Shown: in pieces, positions 26,558-33,866 of the stretch
Layout of the letters: each line of letters begins with the position of its first letter
Position numbering within the stretch: the first letter of the stretch is position 1
NCBI RefSeq assembly: GCF_000474275.2
Contig: NZ_ATAE01000056.1
Location: forward strand, 62,001 to 126,000
Length of the DNA stretch: 64,000 nucleotides
DNA from: Alkalihalophilus marmarensis DSM 21297
Lineage (GTDB): Bacteria > Bacillota > Bacilli > Bacillales > Bacillaceae_D
Direction of reading: 5' to 3'
Made by a program: the position numbers and the translations under genes
Notes under the pieces: model-generated
Databases searched by the model: none
Told to the model about the DNA's origin: nothing
What the model saw: only the letters and a program-made list of their open reading frames with translations

Positions 26558-27283
26558 ATGTATTATACAAGGGTTTCAAATGGCCAGCCGCAAGTGGTTG
26601 CTTATGCACAAGGGGATGTGACCGGAGACGGGGTGCTAGATCAAGTTTACTTAACAGGAATACAAACACCAGATAGTCCTTTTGTACAAAACATCACCTT
26701 AGTTGTGCAAGAAGGGAATACAGGCTACATCTCCAGTGTCGCGCTTAGTGACAATACGGGTTACGATCCGACCTTGTTTTTAGGGGATTTTAGCGGTAAT
26801 GGTGTAGATGATATTATGATAAGCATTAACACAGGCGGCAGCGGGGCCATTATGTATCATTATATTTATTCATACTTAGATAACATGGCTCAGCTGATGT
26901 TTGACTTTAATGTTTATAATGATGAGTATCAGTATGAAGTCACATATCAAGATTATTATAAAGTAGAAGTAATCAGTCAAAAGAACAATTTGAAATACAT
27001 GATTGATATCTCGACTAGGGACAGCGAGTATTTAGATGAAATTTATGATCAGAATGGTCAGCTGATTAGTCCGATAAGCGGCTTTGTGAACCCATTGAGC
27101 GGGCTGTACCCTGTTGATTTCGATTCAAATGGTGTGTATGAGCTGCTCGCTTATCAAAAGATTGCCGGAAGATATAATGCAGATGGTCTTGGCTATGTGT
27201 TAAATACGTTAGGCTGGCAAGGGAATGGCTTTGAGCTTCAAAATCAAAATGTAGCCATTTGGGGTACGGACAATATTAAGTAA
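26558..27283 (+). CDS. FG-GAP/VCBS-like repeat protein without signal peptide
   Basis: The 241-residue product contains three Asp-rich calcium-type loops: GDVTGDGVLDQV near residue 20, GDFSGNGVDDI near 72, and DFDSNGVYEL near 187. They lie in a beta-rich context typical of FG-GAP/VCBS beta-propeller repeats. It is rich in Tyr, Asn and Gln and has no export signal, as seen in spore-coat-associated proteins. Upstream, CATA-N3-TA at 26517-26525 resembles a sigma-K -10 element, but the -35 is weak. A spore location is inference. The ATG follows GTGAGGGG. Confidence 0.65.
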   Translation: MYYTRVSNGQPQVVAYAQGDVTGDGVLDQVYLTGIQTPDSPFVQNITLVVQEGNTGYISSVALSDNTGYDPTLFLGDFSGNGVDDIMISINTGGSGAIMYHYIYSYLDNMAQLMFDFNVYNDEYQYEVTYQDYYKVEVISQKNNLKYMIDISTRDSEYLDEIYDQNGQLISPISGFVNPLSGLYPVDFDSNGVYELLAYQKIAGRYNADGLGYVLNTLGWQGNGFELQNQNVAIWGTDNIK

Positions 27284-27308
27284 AGGGCAGAATGTCTGTC
27301 CTTTTTTG
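27281..27308 (+). terminator. Intrinsic terminator
   Basis: AAAGGGCAG and CTGTCCTTT arms with a five-base loop are followed by TTTTG, overlapping the end of the FG-GAP-like gene. Confidence 0.7.
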
Positions 27309-27330
27309 TGCGTTCAAAAGAGGTATATAG

Positions 27331-27359
27331 AGTTTTTTAACGTGTTTCGTTAAAAAACT
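27331..27359 (+). promoter_or_regulatory. Perfect 12-bp inverted repeat in the selO leader
   Basis: AGTTTTTTAACG and CGTTAAAAAACT are exact complements around a five-base loop. A TATAGT at 27365-27370 follows at once and could be the selO -10. The repeat may be an operator or a weak bidirectional terminator. Confidence 0.4.
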
Positions 27360-27425
27360 TAGGGTATAGTAAGGTAAAAGAAGAGACATTCTGACTAACT
27401 AAACCTTCAAATAAAGGAGTTCTTT

Positions 27426-28898
27426 ATGCCACAACAAAATGAGAATTCAAAACGAGAATGGGATTTAGAGAATAGTTATGCGAAACTGCCAGATATGTTT
27501 TATAAAGAGATAGAACCGAATCCTGTCAGGGACCCTAAGCTGGTTGTATTGAATGAAGAAGTCATACAGATGCTTGGCTTAGATAAAAGCGAGCTTCAAA
27601 GTGATACTGGAATAAATATATTAGCTGGCAACAGCGTTCCAAAGGGGGCGCATCCTATTGCCCAAGCGTATGCGGGGCACCAATTTGGACATTTTACAAT
27701 GCTTGGAGATGGACGTGCGTTGTTGTTTGGAGAGCAAAAGACACCAACTGGGCAGACATATGATATTCAGCTTAAAGGCTCAGGGAGAACGCCATTTTCC
27801 CGTGGCGGAGATGGTCGTGCTGCTCTTGGTCCGATGCTGAGAGAATATATCATAAGTGAAGCTATGCATGGTTTGAACATCGCTACAACGAGAAGCCTCG
27901 CTGTAGTGACGACAGGGGAGCCGGTGTACCGTGAGAGAGAAGAGATCGGGGCCATTATGACGCGTGTCGCCTCTAGTCATATTCGGGTTGGAACGTTTGA
28001 ATATGCTCTCCGCTTTGGCGGTGTTGAGGGAGTGGAGAAGCTTGCTGATTATACAATAGACCGGCATTATCCTGATGCTAGGAACGATGCTAATCCATAT
28101 TTCTCCCTGTTGAATCGAGTCATTAATCGTCAAGCTGAGCTGGTTTCCAAATGGCAGATGGCAGGCTTTATCCACGGGGTTATGAACACAGATAATATGT
28201 CTATTTGCGGAGAAACCATTGACTATGGTCCTTGTGCGTTTATGGATACGTATGATCCTAAAACGGTATTCAGTTCGATTGATATACAAGGCCGCTATGC
28301 GTATGGAAATCAGCCGTATATTGCAGGATGGAATTTAGCCCGTTTTGCCGAAGCTCTAGTACCTTTACTAGATGATGATCAAGAGCGTGCAGTCGAAAAG
28401 GCACAGGATGCGATCTCTGGATTTAGCCCTTTATATAAGAAGTACTGGCTTAAAGGAATGAGATCAAAGCTTGGACTCTTTAATGACGAACAAGAGGATG
28501 AAGCGCTGATTGAGAGTCTTTTGGGCATGATGCAGAAATCTGGTGCTGACTTTACGAATACATTTAGAGCATTGACATTAAATGAGCTCGGGAAAAGCGA
28601 GTTGAGTAAAGCTGCTGAATTTACTCAGTGGCAAGAGCAGTGGATGGCAAGAAGAGAAAGACAGGATGAATCTAAAGAAGCATCCGTCAAACTGATGAAA
28701 GAAGTCAATCCAGCGGTCATTCCTCGTAATCACCGGGTAGAAGAAGCTCTACATGCAGCTGAAAATGGAGATTACAAAGTAATGGAGAAGCTTTTGCATG
28801 CCTTAAAAGATCCTTATGCGTACTTAGTTGAACAGGAAGAATACTGTTCATTGGCGCCTCAATCAGGTCAGCCATATCAAACGTTTTGCGGAACGTAA
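27426..28898 (+). CDS. selO: Protein adenylyltransferase SelO (YdiU/UPF0061)
   Basis: SelO is a pseudokinase-fold enzyme that transfers AMP from ATP to Ser, Thr or Tyr residues of target proteins, in a role linked to redox stress. The 490-residue protein has the family's [20 protein letters not shown] segment, [20 protein letters not shown] (nucleotide loop), and the [20 protein letters not shown] metal-binding stretch. The length is normal for bacterial SelO. Its C-terminus ends [10 protein letters not shown], close to the conserved terminal pattern. The selenocysteine of animal SelO is not expected here. The ATG follows AAAGGAG. Confidence 0.93.
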   Translation: MPQQNENSKREWDLENSYAKLPDMFYKEIEPNPVRDPKLVVLNEEVIQMLGLDKSELQSDTGINILAGNSVPKGAHPIAQAYAGHQFGHFTMLGDGRALLFGEQKTPTGQTYDIQLKGSGRTPFSRGGDGRAALGPMLREYIISEAMHGLNIATTRSLAVVTTGEPVYREREEIGAIMTRVASSHIRVGTFEYALRFGGVEGVEKLADYTIDRHYPDARNDANPYFSLLNRVINRQAELVSKWQMAGFIHGVMNTDNMSICGETIDYGPCAFMDTYDPKTVFSSIDIQGRYAYGNQPYIAGWNLARFAEALVPLLDDDQERAVEKAQDAISGFSPLYKKYWLKGMRSKLGLFNDEQEDEALIESLLGMMQKSGADFTNTFRALTLNELGKSELSKAAEFTQWQEQWMARRERQDESKEASVKLMKEVNPAVIPRNHRVEEALHAAENGDYKVMEKLLHALKDPYAYLVEQEEYCSLAPQSGQPYQTFCGT

Positions 28899-28912
28899 TG
28901 TATATAACAAGA

Positions 28913-28945
28913 AAAAGACGCCTTTATAAATAAAGGCGTCTTTTG
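28913..28945 (+). terminator. Intrinsic terminator after selO
   Basis: AAAAGACGCCTTTA and TAAAGGCGTCTTTT form a perfect 14-bp stem with a four-base loop. Confidence 0.8.
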
Positions 28946-28999
28946 TGCGTATTGCGGCGAGAGACAGCACTCCACATAGTGCCTTGCCTAGAAGGCGCG

Positions 29000-29110
29000 T
29001 CAATCTCGTCTTATGCAAATTAGCTCATCGCTAGAACAGTATATCATCAATCGGACTGATAATGGAAGGTAAATATTTTCCTCTGCAGAGCTATTTTTGT
29101 CATTGTACAT
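29000..29110 (-). CDS. Possible 36-residue peptide, divergent from the lectin-like gene
   Basis: A minus-strand ATG at 29110 is preceded by TGAGGAGAAGAGG, a strong ribosome binding site. It opens a 36-residue frame, MYNDKNSSAEENIYLPLSVR and then a hydrophobic/Cys segment ending CIRRD. The family is not recognised. The ribosome binding site is the only real support, and chance is possible. Confidence 0.3.
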   Translation of the reverse strand: MYNDKNSSAEENIYLPLSVRLMIYCSSDELICIRRD

Positions 29111-29164
29111 CCTCTTCTCCTCATAATCTGAAAAAGTGTAAATAATCGGAGGAGGGTGGATCAG

Positions 29165-30349
29165 GTGGTTTATTATAATCATCCGAATTGGCAAGGAAAT
29201 TTGTATAGAAATAACCCGTTTAATGGCTATCAGTGGCAGGGGACAGAGTATCCATTTTTTTCTCAGCAGTCATACAATCCGTACCTAATGCAGCCATTTC
29301 AAAGTCAAGGTTATTCTTATCAGCCGTATCAATGGGGCCAACAGCAATATGATCCCTACACATCTTATCAGTGGGACGCGAGCCAATCGTACTGGCCCGA
29401 ACAGCAGTACAATCCATTTGCCCTTGGGCAGCAGAACCCAGCTATATTTAATGGCGAGTATGAAAGCAATACCTATGATTGGCGTCAAGGATGGAGCGGC
29501 TGGGAGGATCTTGGCGCGCCAGGACGAGGCTTCATAGGGTCGCCTGCTTCAGCTTCTTGGCAGGCAAACAGAATTGATTCGTTCGTGCGCAGCAGAAACA
29601 ATCAAATGTGGCATAAGTGGTGGGACGGCGCTGAATGGAGCAGATGGGAAGATCTTGGTTCGCCGCAAGGAGGATTAAGAAGCTCGCCAGCTGCTGTCTC
29701 ATGGGGACCGAATCGTATTGATACGTTTGTGCGAGCTGGAAGAAACACCATGTGGCATAAGTGGTGGGACGGTGCAGGGTGGAGCAGGTGGGAAGATCTT
29801 GGTGCTCCAAGACCAGGGTTTGTTGGGAAGCCGGGTGTAGCTTCGTGGCAGTCAAATCGTCTCGATTGTTTTGTACAAGGAAGAGATAATAATTTATGGC
29901 ATAAATGGTGGGACGGCTCAAGGTGGAGCGGCTGGGAAAACCTCGGCGCACCGCGAGGCGGATTGAATGGATCTCCGTCAGCTGTCTCATGGGGAGCAAA
30001 CAGGATCGACTGCTTTGTCAGGGGGCGTAATAATCAGATGTGGCATAAATGGTGGGACGGCCGCAGGTGGAATGAGTGGGAGAATCTTGGCTCGCCGCAA
30101 GGAGGGTTTGAAGGCTCTGTCGGAGTGTCATCTTGGGCACAAAATCGAATCGACTGCTTTGTCAGGGGACGTAACAATCGGATGTGGCATAAATGGTGGG
30201 ACGGCCGCAGGTGGAATGAGTGGGAGAATCTTGGCTCACCGCAAGGAGGGATCCGATCCTCGCCAAGTGCTGTGTCATGGGGCTTAAATCGAATCGACTG
30301 CTTTGCAAGAGGCAGAAATGATGGCATGTGGCATAAGTGGTTTACGTAA
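29165..30349 (+). CDS. Six-repeat lectin-like beta-propeller protein with Q/Y/N-rich N-terminus
   Basis: The 394-residue protein has two parts. Residues about 1-105 are low-complexity and rich in Tyr, Gln, Asn, Pro and Trp, with no signal peptide. From there six near-identical 48-residue repeats follow, each with W..WE(D/N)LG.P..G, a SW..NRID.FVRG..N element and MWHKWWDG. This resembles the PLL/fucose-lectin (DUF346-type) propeller, in which tryptophans line sugar sites. Repeats 5 and 6 are almost identical in DNA. GTG at 29156 is too close to the ribosome binding site, so GTG at 29165 is preferred. A spore-surface adhesin is a possible role (inference). Confidence 0.75.
   Translation: MVYYNHPNWQGNLYRNNPFNGYQWQGTEYPFFSQQSYNPYLMQPFQSQGYSYQPYQWGQQQYDPYTSYQWDASQSYWPEQQYNPFALGQQNPAIFNGEYESNTYDWRQGWSGWEDLGAPGRGFIGSPASASWQANRIDSFVRSRNNQMWHKWWDGAEWSRWEDLGSPQGGLRSSPAAVSWGPNRIDTFVRAGRNTMWHKWWDGAGWSRWEDLGAPRPGFVGKPGVASWQSNRLDCFVQGRDNNLWHKWWDGSRWSGWENLGAPRGGLNGSPSAVSWGANRIDCFVRGRNNQMWHKWWDGRRWNEWENLGSPQGGFEGSVGVSSWAQNRIDCFVRGRNNRMWHKWWDGRRWNEWENLGSPQGGIRSSPSAVSWGLNRIDCFARGRNDGMWHKWFT
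29485..30349 (+). repeat. 144-bp in-frame tandem repeat (six copies)
   Basis: The coding repeat has a 144-bp unit; for example TGGCATAAATGG recurs at 30041 and 30185. Copies 4-6 are closest, indicating recent duplication or gene conversion, while 1-3 are more diverged. The last copy is truncated at MWHKWFT. Confidence 0.85.
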
Positions 30350-30370
30350 TAAATACACTTTTTTTCAAGA

Positions 30371-30400
30371 CAGATATGACACTTGTCATATCTTTTTTTT
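30371..30400 (+). terminator. Intrinsic terminator after the lectin-like gene
   Basis: AGATATGACA and TGTCATATCT form a 10-bp stem with a two-base loop, followed by TTTTTTT. Confidence 0.85.
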
Positions 30401-30427
30401 GACGTTCATGACTTCTCCTAAAAATGG

Positions 30428-30443
30428 TCATCTTATATGATGA
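30428..30443 (+). promoter_or_regulatory. Candidate DesR operator and -10 of des
   Basis: TCATC-N6-GATGA is an inverted repeat overlapping a TATGAT -10 (30436-30441) that lacks a good -35 hexamer. A further TTCATGA lies at 30406-30412. This fits an activator-dependent promoter for the desaturase, driven by the DesR encoded downstream. The assignment is inference from position. Confidence 0.4.
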
Positions 30444-30496
30444 AAGTATTCAATTCCCAAGTACGTGAATAAATACCGTTTTTCAAGGGGGAAGTT

Positions 30497-31552
30497 ATGG
30501 CTCAGCAAAATTTATCAACACTCAAAAAAAGTATTGCACCATTTGAAAAGTCCGATACGAAATCAAGTGTAAGACAATTATTGAACACGGTTCCACCTTT
30601 CTTTCTATTGTGGTTTTTAGCCTATCAAAGCCTTTCTGTATCGGTTTGGTTGACCTTTGCCTTTGCTGTTGTCGCAGCAGGGTTTGTTGTGCGCATCTTT
30701 ATTATTTTTCATGATTGTTGCCACGGATCATTTTTTAAAAACAAAAAGTTAAATAACATAGTTGGTACGATTACGGGGATTATTACGATGTTTCCATATG
30801 AAAAATGGAAGCGCGAGCATTCAATCCACCACGCAACAAGCAGTAACTTAGATAAGCGCGGCACAGGTGATGTATGGATTATGACGGTTGATGAATATGT
30901 CTCAGCCTCGTTTAGGGAGAGACTTCAATACAGACTTTACCGCAACCCGCTTGTGATGTTTGGTCTGGGACCGCTTTATCTGTTCCTAATAACGAATCGA
31001 ATGAACCGCAAGGACGCTAGAAAAAAAGAAAGAATCAATACACATGTGACGAATATTTCAGTTGTTGCTATTTATTCGCTCATCATTTGGTTAATTGGCT
31101 GGCAGGCATTTTTGCTTGTGCAGGCACCGATTTTATTCGTGTCAGGCTCATTAGGCATTTGGTTATTTTATGTCCAGCATCAATTTGAAGATTCCTACTT
31201 TGAAGATGAAGGTGACTGGGATTATGTGAAGGCAGCAATTGACGGCAGCTCGTATTATAAGCTTCCAAGAGTACTGCAGTGGGTAACCGGGAATATCGGG
31301 TATCACCATGTCCATCACTTAAGCCCAAGAGTACCGAATTACAACTTAGAAAAAGTACATGAGTCAACACCGCCATTGCAGCAGGCAACGACGATTACAG
31401 TAGGCTCAAGTTTGCAGTCCATTCGTTTTCGTTTATATGACCAGCAAAGAAAAACATTTGTAAGCTTCAAGGAAGTGGCTCACCTTTTATCAAAGCCTCG
31501 TGGCAATGTTGAGCTTAAGAAAGACTCGACAAAGCTTTCACGTGCAAAATAA
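30497..31552 (+). CDS. des: Acyl-lipid fatty acid desaturase
   Basis: Des introduces a double bond into acyl chains of membrane phospholipids when fluidity falls. The 351-residue membrane protein has the three histidine boxes of the family: HDCCH at 72-76, HSIHH at 108-112 and HHVHH at 270-274. Hydrophobic helices lie at about 32-70, 155-170 and 185-225. In B. subtilis the orthologous Delta-5 desaturase gene precedes desK-desR, as here. The ATG follows CAAGGGGGAAG. Regiospecificity cannot be read from sequence. Confidence 0.93.
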   Translation: MAQQNLSTLKKSIAPFEKSDTKSSVRQLLNTVPPFFLLWFLAYQSLSVSVWLTFAFAVVAAGFVVRIFIIFHDCCHGSFFKNKKLNNIVGTITGIITMFPYEKWKREHSIHHATSSNLDKRGTGDVWIMTVDEYVSASFRERLQYRLYRNPLVMFGLGPLYLFLITNRMNRKDARKKERINTHVTNISVVAIYSLIIWLIGWQAFLLVQAPILFVSGSLGIWLFYVQHQFEDSYFEDEGDWDYVKAAIDGSSYYKLPRVLQWVTGNIGYHHVHHLSPRVPNYNLEKVHESTPPLQQATTITVGSSLQSIRFRLYDQQRKTFVSFKEVAHLLSKPRGNVELKKDSTKLSRAK

Positions 31553-31558
31553 TTTCCA

Positions 31559-31592
31559 CAACCATTCAATTTGACGATTGGATGGTTTTTCT
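31559..31592 (+). terminator. Intrinsic terminator after des
   Basis: AACCATTCAAT and ATTGGATGGTT arms are followed by TTTTC. This separates des from desK, as expected if des is induced independently. Confidence 0.75.
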
Positions 31593-31679
31593 TCATATTT
31601 TACTGGAAACATTTTGTTGACCGAAGGCAATGGCAAGCTGAATATTGTATGATAGAGAAAAAAAGAGAGGAGCTCTATT

Positions 31680-32810
31680 TTGCAAAATTGGTATAATATT
31701 TTCCCGAAAAATACGGGACTTAGTGTGTATGTATGGATTATTTTTTGTCTCCTGCCCTTTTACTTTATTTTTAGATCTTCATCTCTTTGGGAAATCATCT
31801 TTGGAATTTTAATGATCGTTCTATTTTTTGTATCATATCGTCTATCCTTTATCACTAAGGGAGGGCTTGTCTACCTGTGGGTCAGTGTAGAAATGGCCAT
31901 AAGTATTGGGATGACGTTGTTTTACGGCTATGTGTATTTTGCTATTTTCTTAGCTTTTTTTATCGGGAACATTCAAAGCAAGGGCGGTTTTATTACTCTT
32001 TATGTCGTTCATTTAGTCACGACGATTATTGCTGTCATCTTGAGCTTCTTTACTCAGCAAGAATTATTTCTCGCTCAGTTTCCGTTTATCATCATTTCTG
32101 TCATAGGTGTCATTTTACTGCCGTTTAATACGTATAACCGTAATAAGCGTGAGAAGCTAGAAGGACAGTTAGAAGATGCGAATAAACGAATCTCTCAATT
32201 AATTGTGATGGAAGAACGCCAGAGGATTGCAAGGGATCTTCATGATACGCTTGGCCAGAAACTGTCATTAATCGGCTTAAAAAGTGATTTGGCTCGGAAG
32301 TTAATTGATATAAACCCAGAATCTGCTAAAGTAGAAATAAGTGATATTAATCAAACCGCAAGAACGGCTTTAAAAGAAGTCCGTGAGATGGTCTCCGATA
32401 TGCGCGGGACTAAATTAGAAGATGAAATTGTTCATTTGCAGCAGATCTTAAAGGCTGCAGAAATGGAATTCATTTTTGAAGGAAACGCGAAGCTTTCAAA
32501 CACGCCCTTACTAGTAGAAAATGTGGTAACCATGTGCTTGAAAGAAGCCGTCACGAATGTGATTAAACATAGTGAAGCGACATCTTGTAAAGTTGTTATT
32601 AAAGAACTTCCGGAAGAGCTGCAAATTACTGTACAAGATAATGGGATTGGCATCAATGATAAGGAAGAATCTAATGATGGTACTGGACTATTAGGTATAA
32701 GAGAACGGCTTGAATTCGTCAATGGAAGCCTTGAGATCACTGCAGTGGACGGGACGACTCTTGATATTCGCGTGCCAAATGTCATTAAACAATCGATTAG
32801 GGGGGATTGA
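31680..32810 (+). CDS. desK: Thermosensor histidine kinase DesK
   Basis: DesK senses membrane thickness through its transmembrane helices and phosphorylates DesR in the cold. The 376-residue protein has about five N-terminal helices (residues 13-150), a linking coiled coil (EGQLEDANKRISQL) and a HisKA_3 domain. The phosphoacceptor His188 lies in RQRIARDLHDTLGQ, the same number as in B. subtilis DesK. The ATPase domain has DNGIGI and GLLGIRERL. The start is a TTG preceded by AGAGAGGAG. desR begins one base after the stop. Confidence 0.9.
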   Translation: MQNWYNIFPKNTGLSVYVWIIFCLLPFYFIFRSSSLWEIIFGILMIVLFFVSYRLSFITKGGLVYLWVSVEMAISIGMTLFYGYVYFAIFLAFFIGNIQSKGGFITLYVVHLVTTIIAVILSFFTQQELFLAQFPFIIISVIGVILLPFNTYNRNKREKLEGQLEDANKRISQLIVMEERQRIARDLHDTLGQKLSLIGLKSDLARKLIDINPESAKVEISDINQTARTALKEVREMVSDMRGTKLEDEIVHLQQILKAAEMEFIFEGNAKLSNTPLLVENVVTMCLKEAVTNVIKHSEATSCKVVIKELPEELQITVQDNGIGINDKEESNDGTGLLGIRERLEFVNGSLEITAVDGTTLDIRVPNVIKQSIRGD

Positions 32811-32811
32811 C

Positions 32812-33411
32812 TTGATTCGTATTGTAATCGCCGAAGATCAGCGGATGCTGCTTGGAGCGCTTAGTTCGCTCTTGGACTTAGAAGAGGACATGGAAGTCGT
32901 GGGAAAAGCGAGAAACGGAGAAGAGGCGCTCGCTTTAGTACAAGAGCATAATCCTGATATTTGTATTATGGATATTGAAATGCCGGTAAAAAGCGGACTA
33001 GATGTCGCAGAAGAACTTGTCAATCACCCTTGTAATATCATTATTTTAACGACATTCGCCCGCGCTGGTTATTTTGAACGTGCTCGTAATGCAGAAGTCA
33101 GCGGCTATCTTCTTAAGGACAGTCCGAGTGAAGAGTTAGCTAGTTCCATTCGTATTATTATGGATGGCAGACGTATTTATGCCCCTGAATTAATCGACCT
33201 TGCGTATGACAACAAAAACCCGCTAACAAACCGTGAGAAGCAGGTAATGGAGCTGATCGCTGAAGGGAAAAGCACAAATGAGATTGCCAGTGAGCTTTAT
33301 TTGACGAATGGAACGGTGCGTAATTATATTTCTGTTATATTAGATAAGCTTGATGTCGGAAATCGAATTGAAGCTATCTCTAGGTTTAAAGAGAAGGGCT
33401 GGTTTAAATAG
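32812..33411 (+). CDS. desR: Response regulator DesR
   Basis: DesR activates the des promoter when phosphorylated. The 199-residue NarL/LuxR-type regulator has the receiver acidic pair in VIAEDQ, phosphoacceptor Asp54 in CIMDIEMP, and a LuxR helix-turn-helix (LTNREKQVMELIAEGKSTNE onward). Length and Asp54 match B. subtilis DesR. The preferred start is the TTG at 32812 after GGGGGG; an upstream in-frame ATG at 32710 would overlap desK by 100 bp. Confidence 0.9.
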   Translation: MIRIVIAEDQRMLLGALSSLLDLEEDMEVVGKARNGEEALALVQEHNPDICIMDIEMPVKSGLDVAEELVNHPCNIIILTTFARAGYFERARNAEVSGYLLKDSPSEELASSIRIIMDGRRIYAPELIDLAYDNKNPLTNREKQVMELIAEGKSTNEIASELYLTNGTVRNYISVILDKLDVGNRIEAISRFKEKGWFK

Positions 33412-33454
33412 CAGGATGCTTGTTGCAGAATAGTGTTCTATGCTGGGTAGAGAT

Positions 33455-33648
33455 GTGGCGAGTTGCAATTGTCTGTTTTTGAGCTGTTTATGCGGTAGTT
33501 AAAGAAGGTATTGCGCGCATTCATCTGGTAAATGCGTCGGTTGAAGAGGCAATTGCGTCGATCTGCTTTTATTGCGCCTATTCAAATGTTAATTGCGTCG
33601 ATGTTTAGCACAATTATATTCATTCAGGTTTAAATTGCATCACTTCTA
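33455..33648. repeat. Phased 21-bp TGCG array, copy 2
   Basis: Cores begin at 33470 (TGTC), 33491, 33512, 33533, 33554, 33573, 33594, 33615 (TATA) and 33636 (TGCA). All steps are 21 bp except 33554 to 33573, which is 19 bp. AGCACAATT lies at 33607-33615, 34 bp after the start of the unit following the short step, and the array ends ATTGCATCACTTC. The layout is identical to the copy at 24.3 kb. It lies downstream of desR. Confidence 0.75.
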
Positions 33649-33662
33649 AAAACAACTACCAA

Positions 33663-33698
33663 AAGCTATCCTATTACTAAAATAGGGTAGCTTATTTG
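33663..33698 (+). terminator. Hairpin downstream of the desR array
   Basis: AGCTATCCTATT and AATAGGGTAGCT form a 12-bp stem with a short loop, followed by TATTTG. It is probably the terminator of desK-desR, placed beyond the repeat array. Confidence 0.6.
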
Positions 33699-33770
33699 TC
33701 TGCTAAAAGAAAGTAAGACTGCCTCCCTTCAATAGAGCATATAGTTTTATAAAGGTCTATTTTATAAGAT

Positions 33771-33836
33771 TCTATTTTTGAAAATCGACTTTTTGAAAAT
33801 CGACTTTTTAAAAATCGACTTTAAAAAGATCAACTT
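33771..33836 (+). repeat. 15-bp tandem repeat upstream of the sulfatase gene
   Basis: TCGACT (last copy TCAACT) begins at 33785, 33800, 33815 and 33830, exactly 15 bp apart. The units read about GAAAATCGACTTTTT, and a degenerate unit precedes them. It ends about 30 bp before the sulfatase start. Confidence 0.7.
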
Positions 33837-33866
33837 TCAAATAGAGAACAGGCAGGGGGCGATGAC

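Noticed and set aside
27780-28289. 169-codon minus-strand frame opposite selO
   Set aside because: It is antisense to conserved SelO motifs, and its composition is typical of a shadow frame.
28946-29010. Possible fourth TGCG array after selO
   Set aside because: TGCG at 28946 and 28953 and GCGTCAATCTCG near 28997 recall the arrays, but the 21-bp series is not maintained and the AGCACAATT block is missing.
29532-29999. 155-codon minus-strand frame in the lectin-like gene
   Set aside because: Its repeats merely mirror the 144-bp coding repeat of the plus strand.
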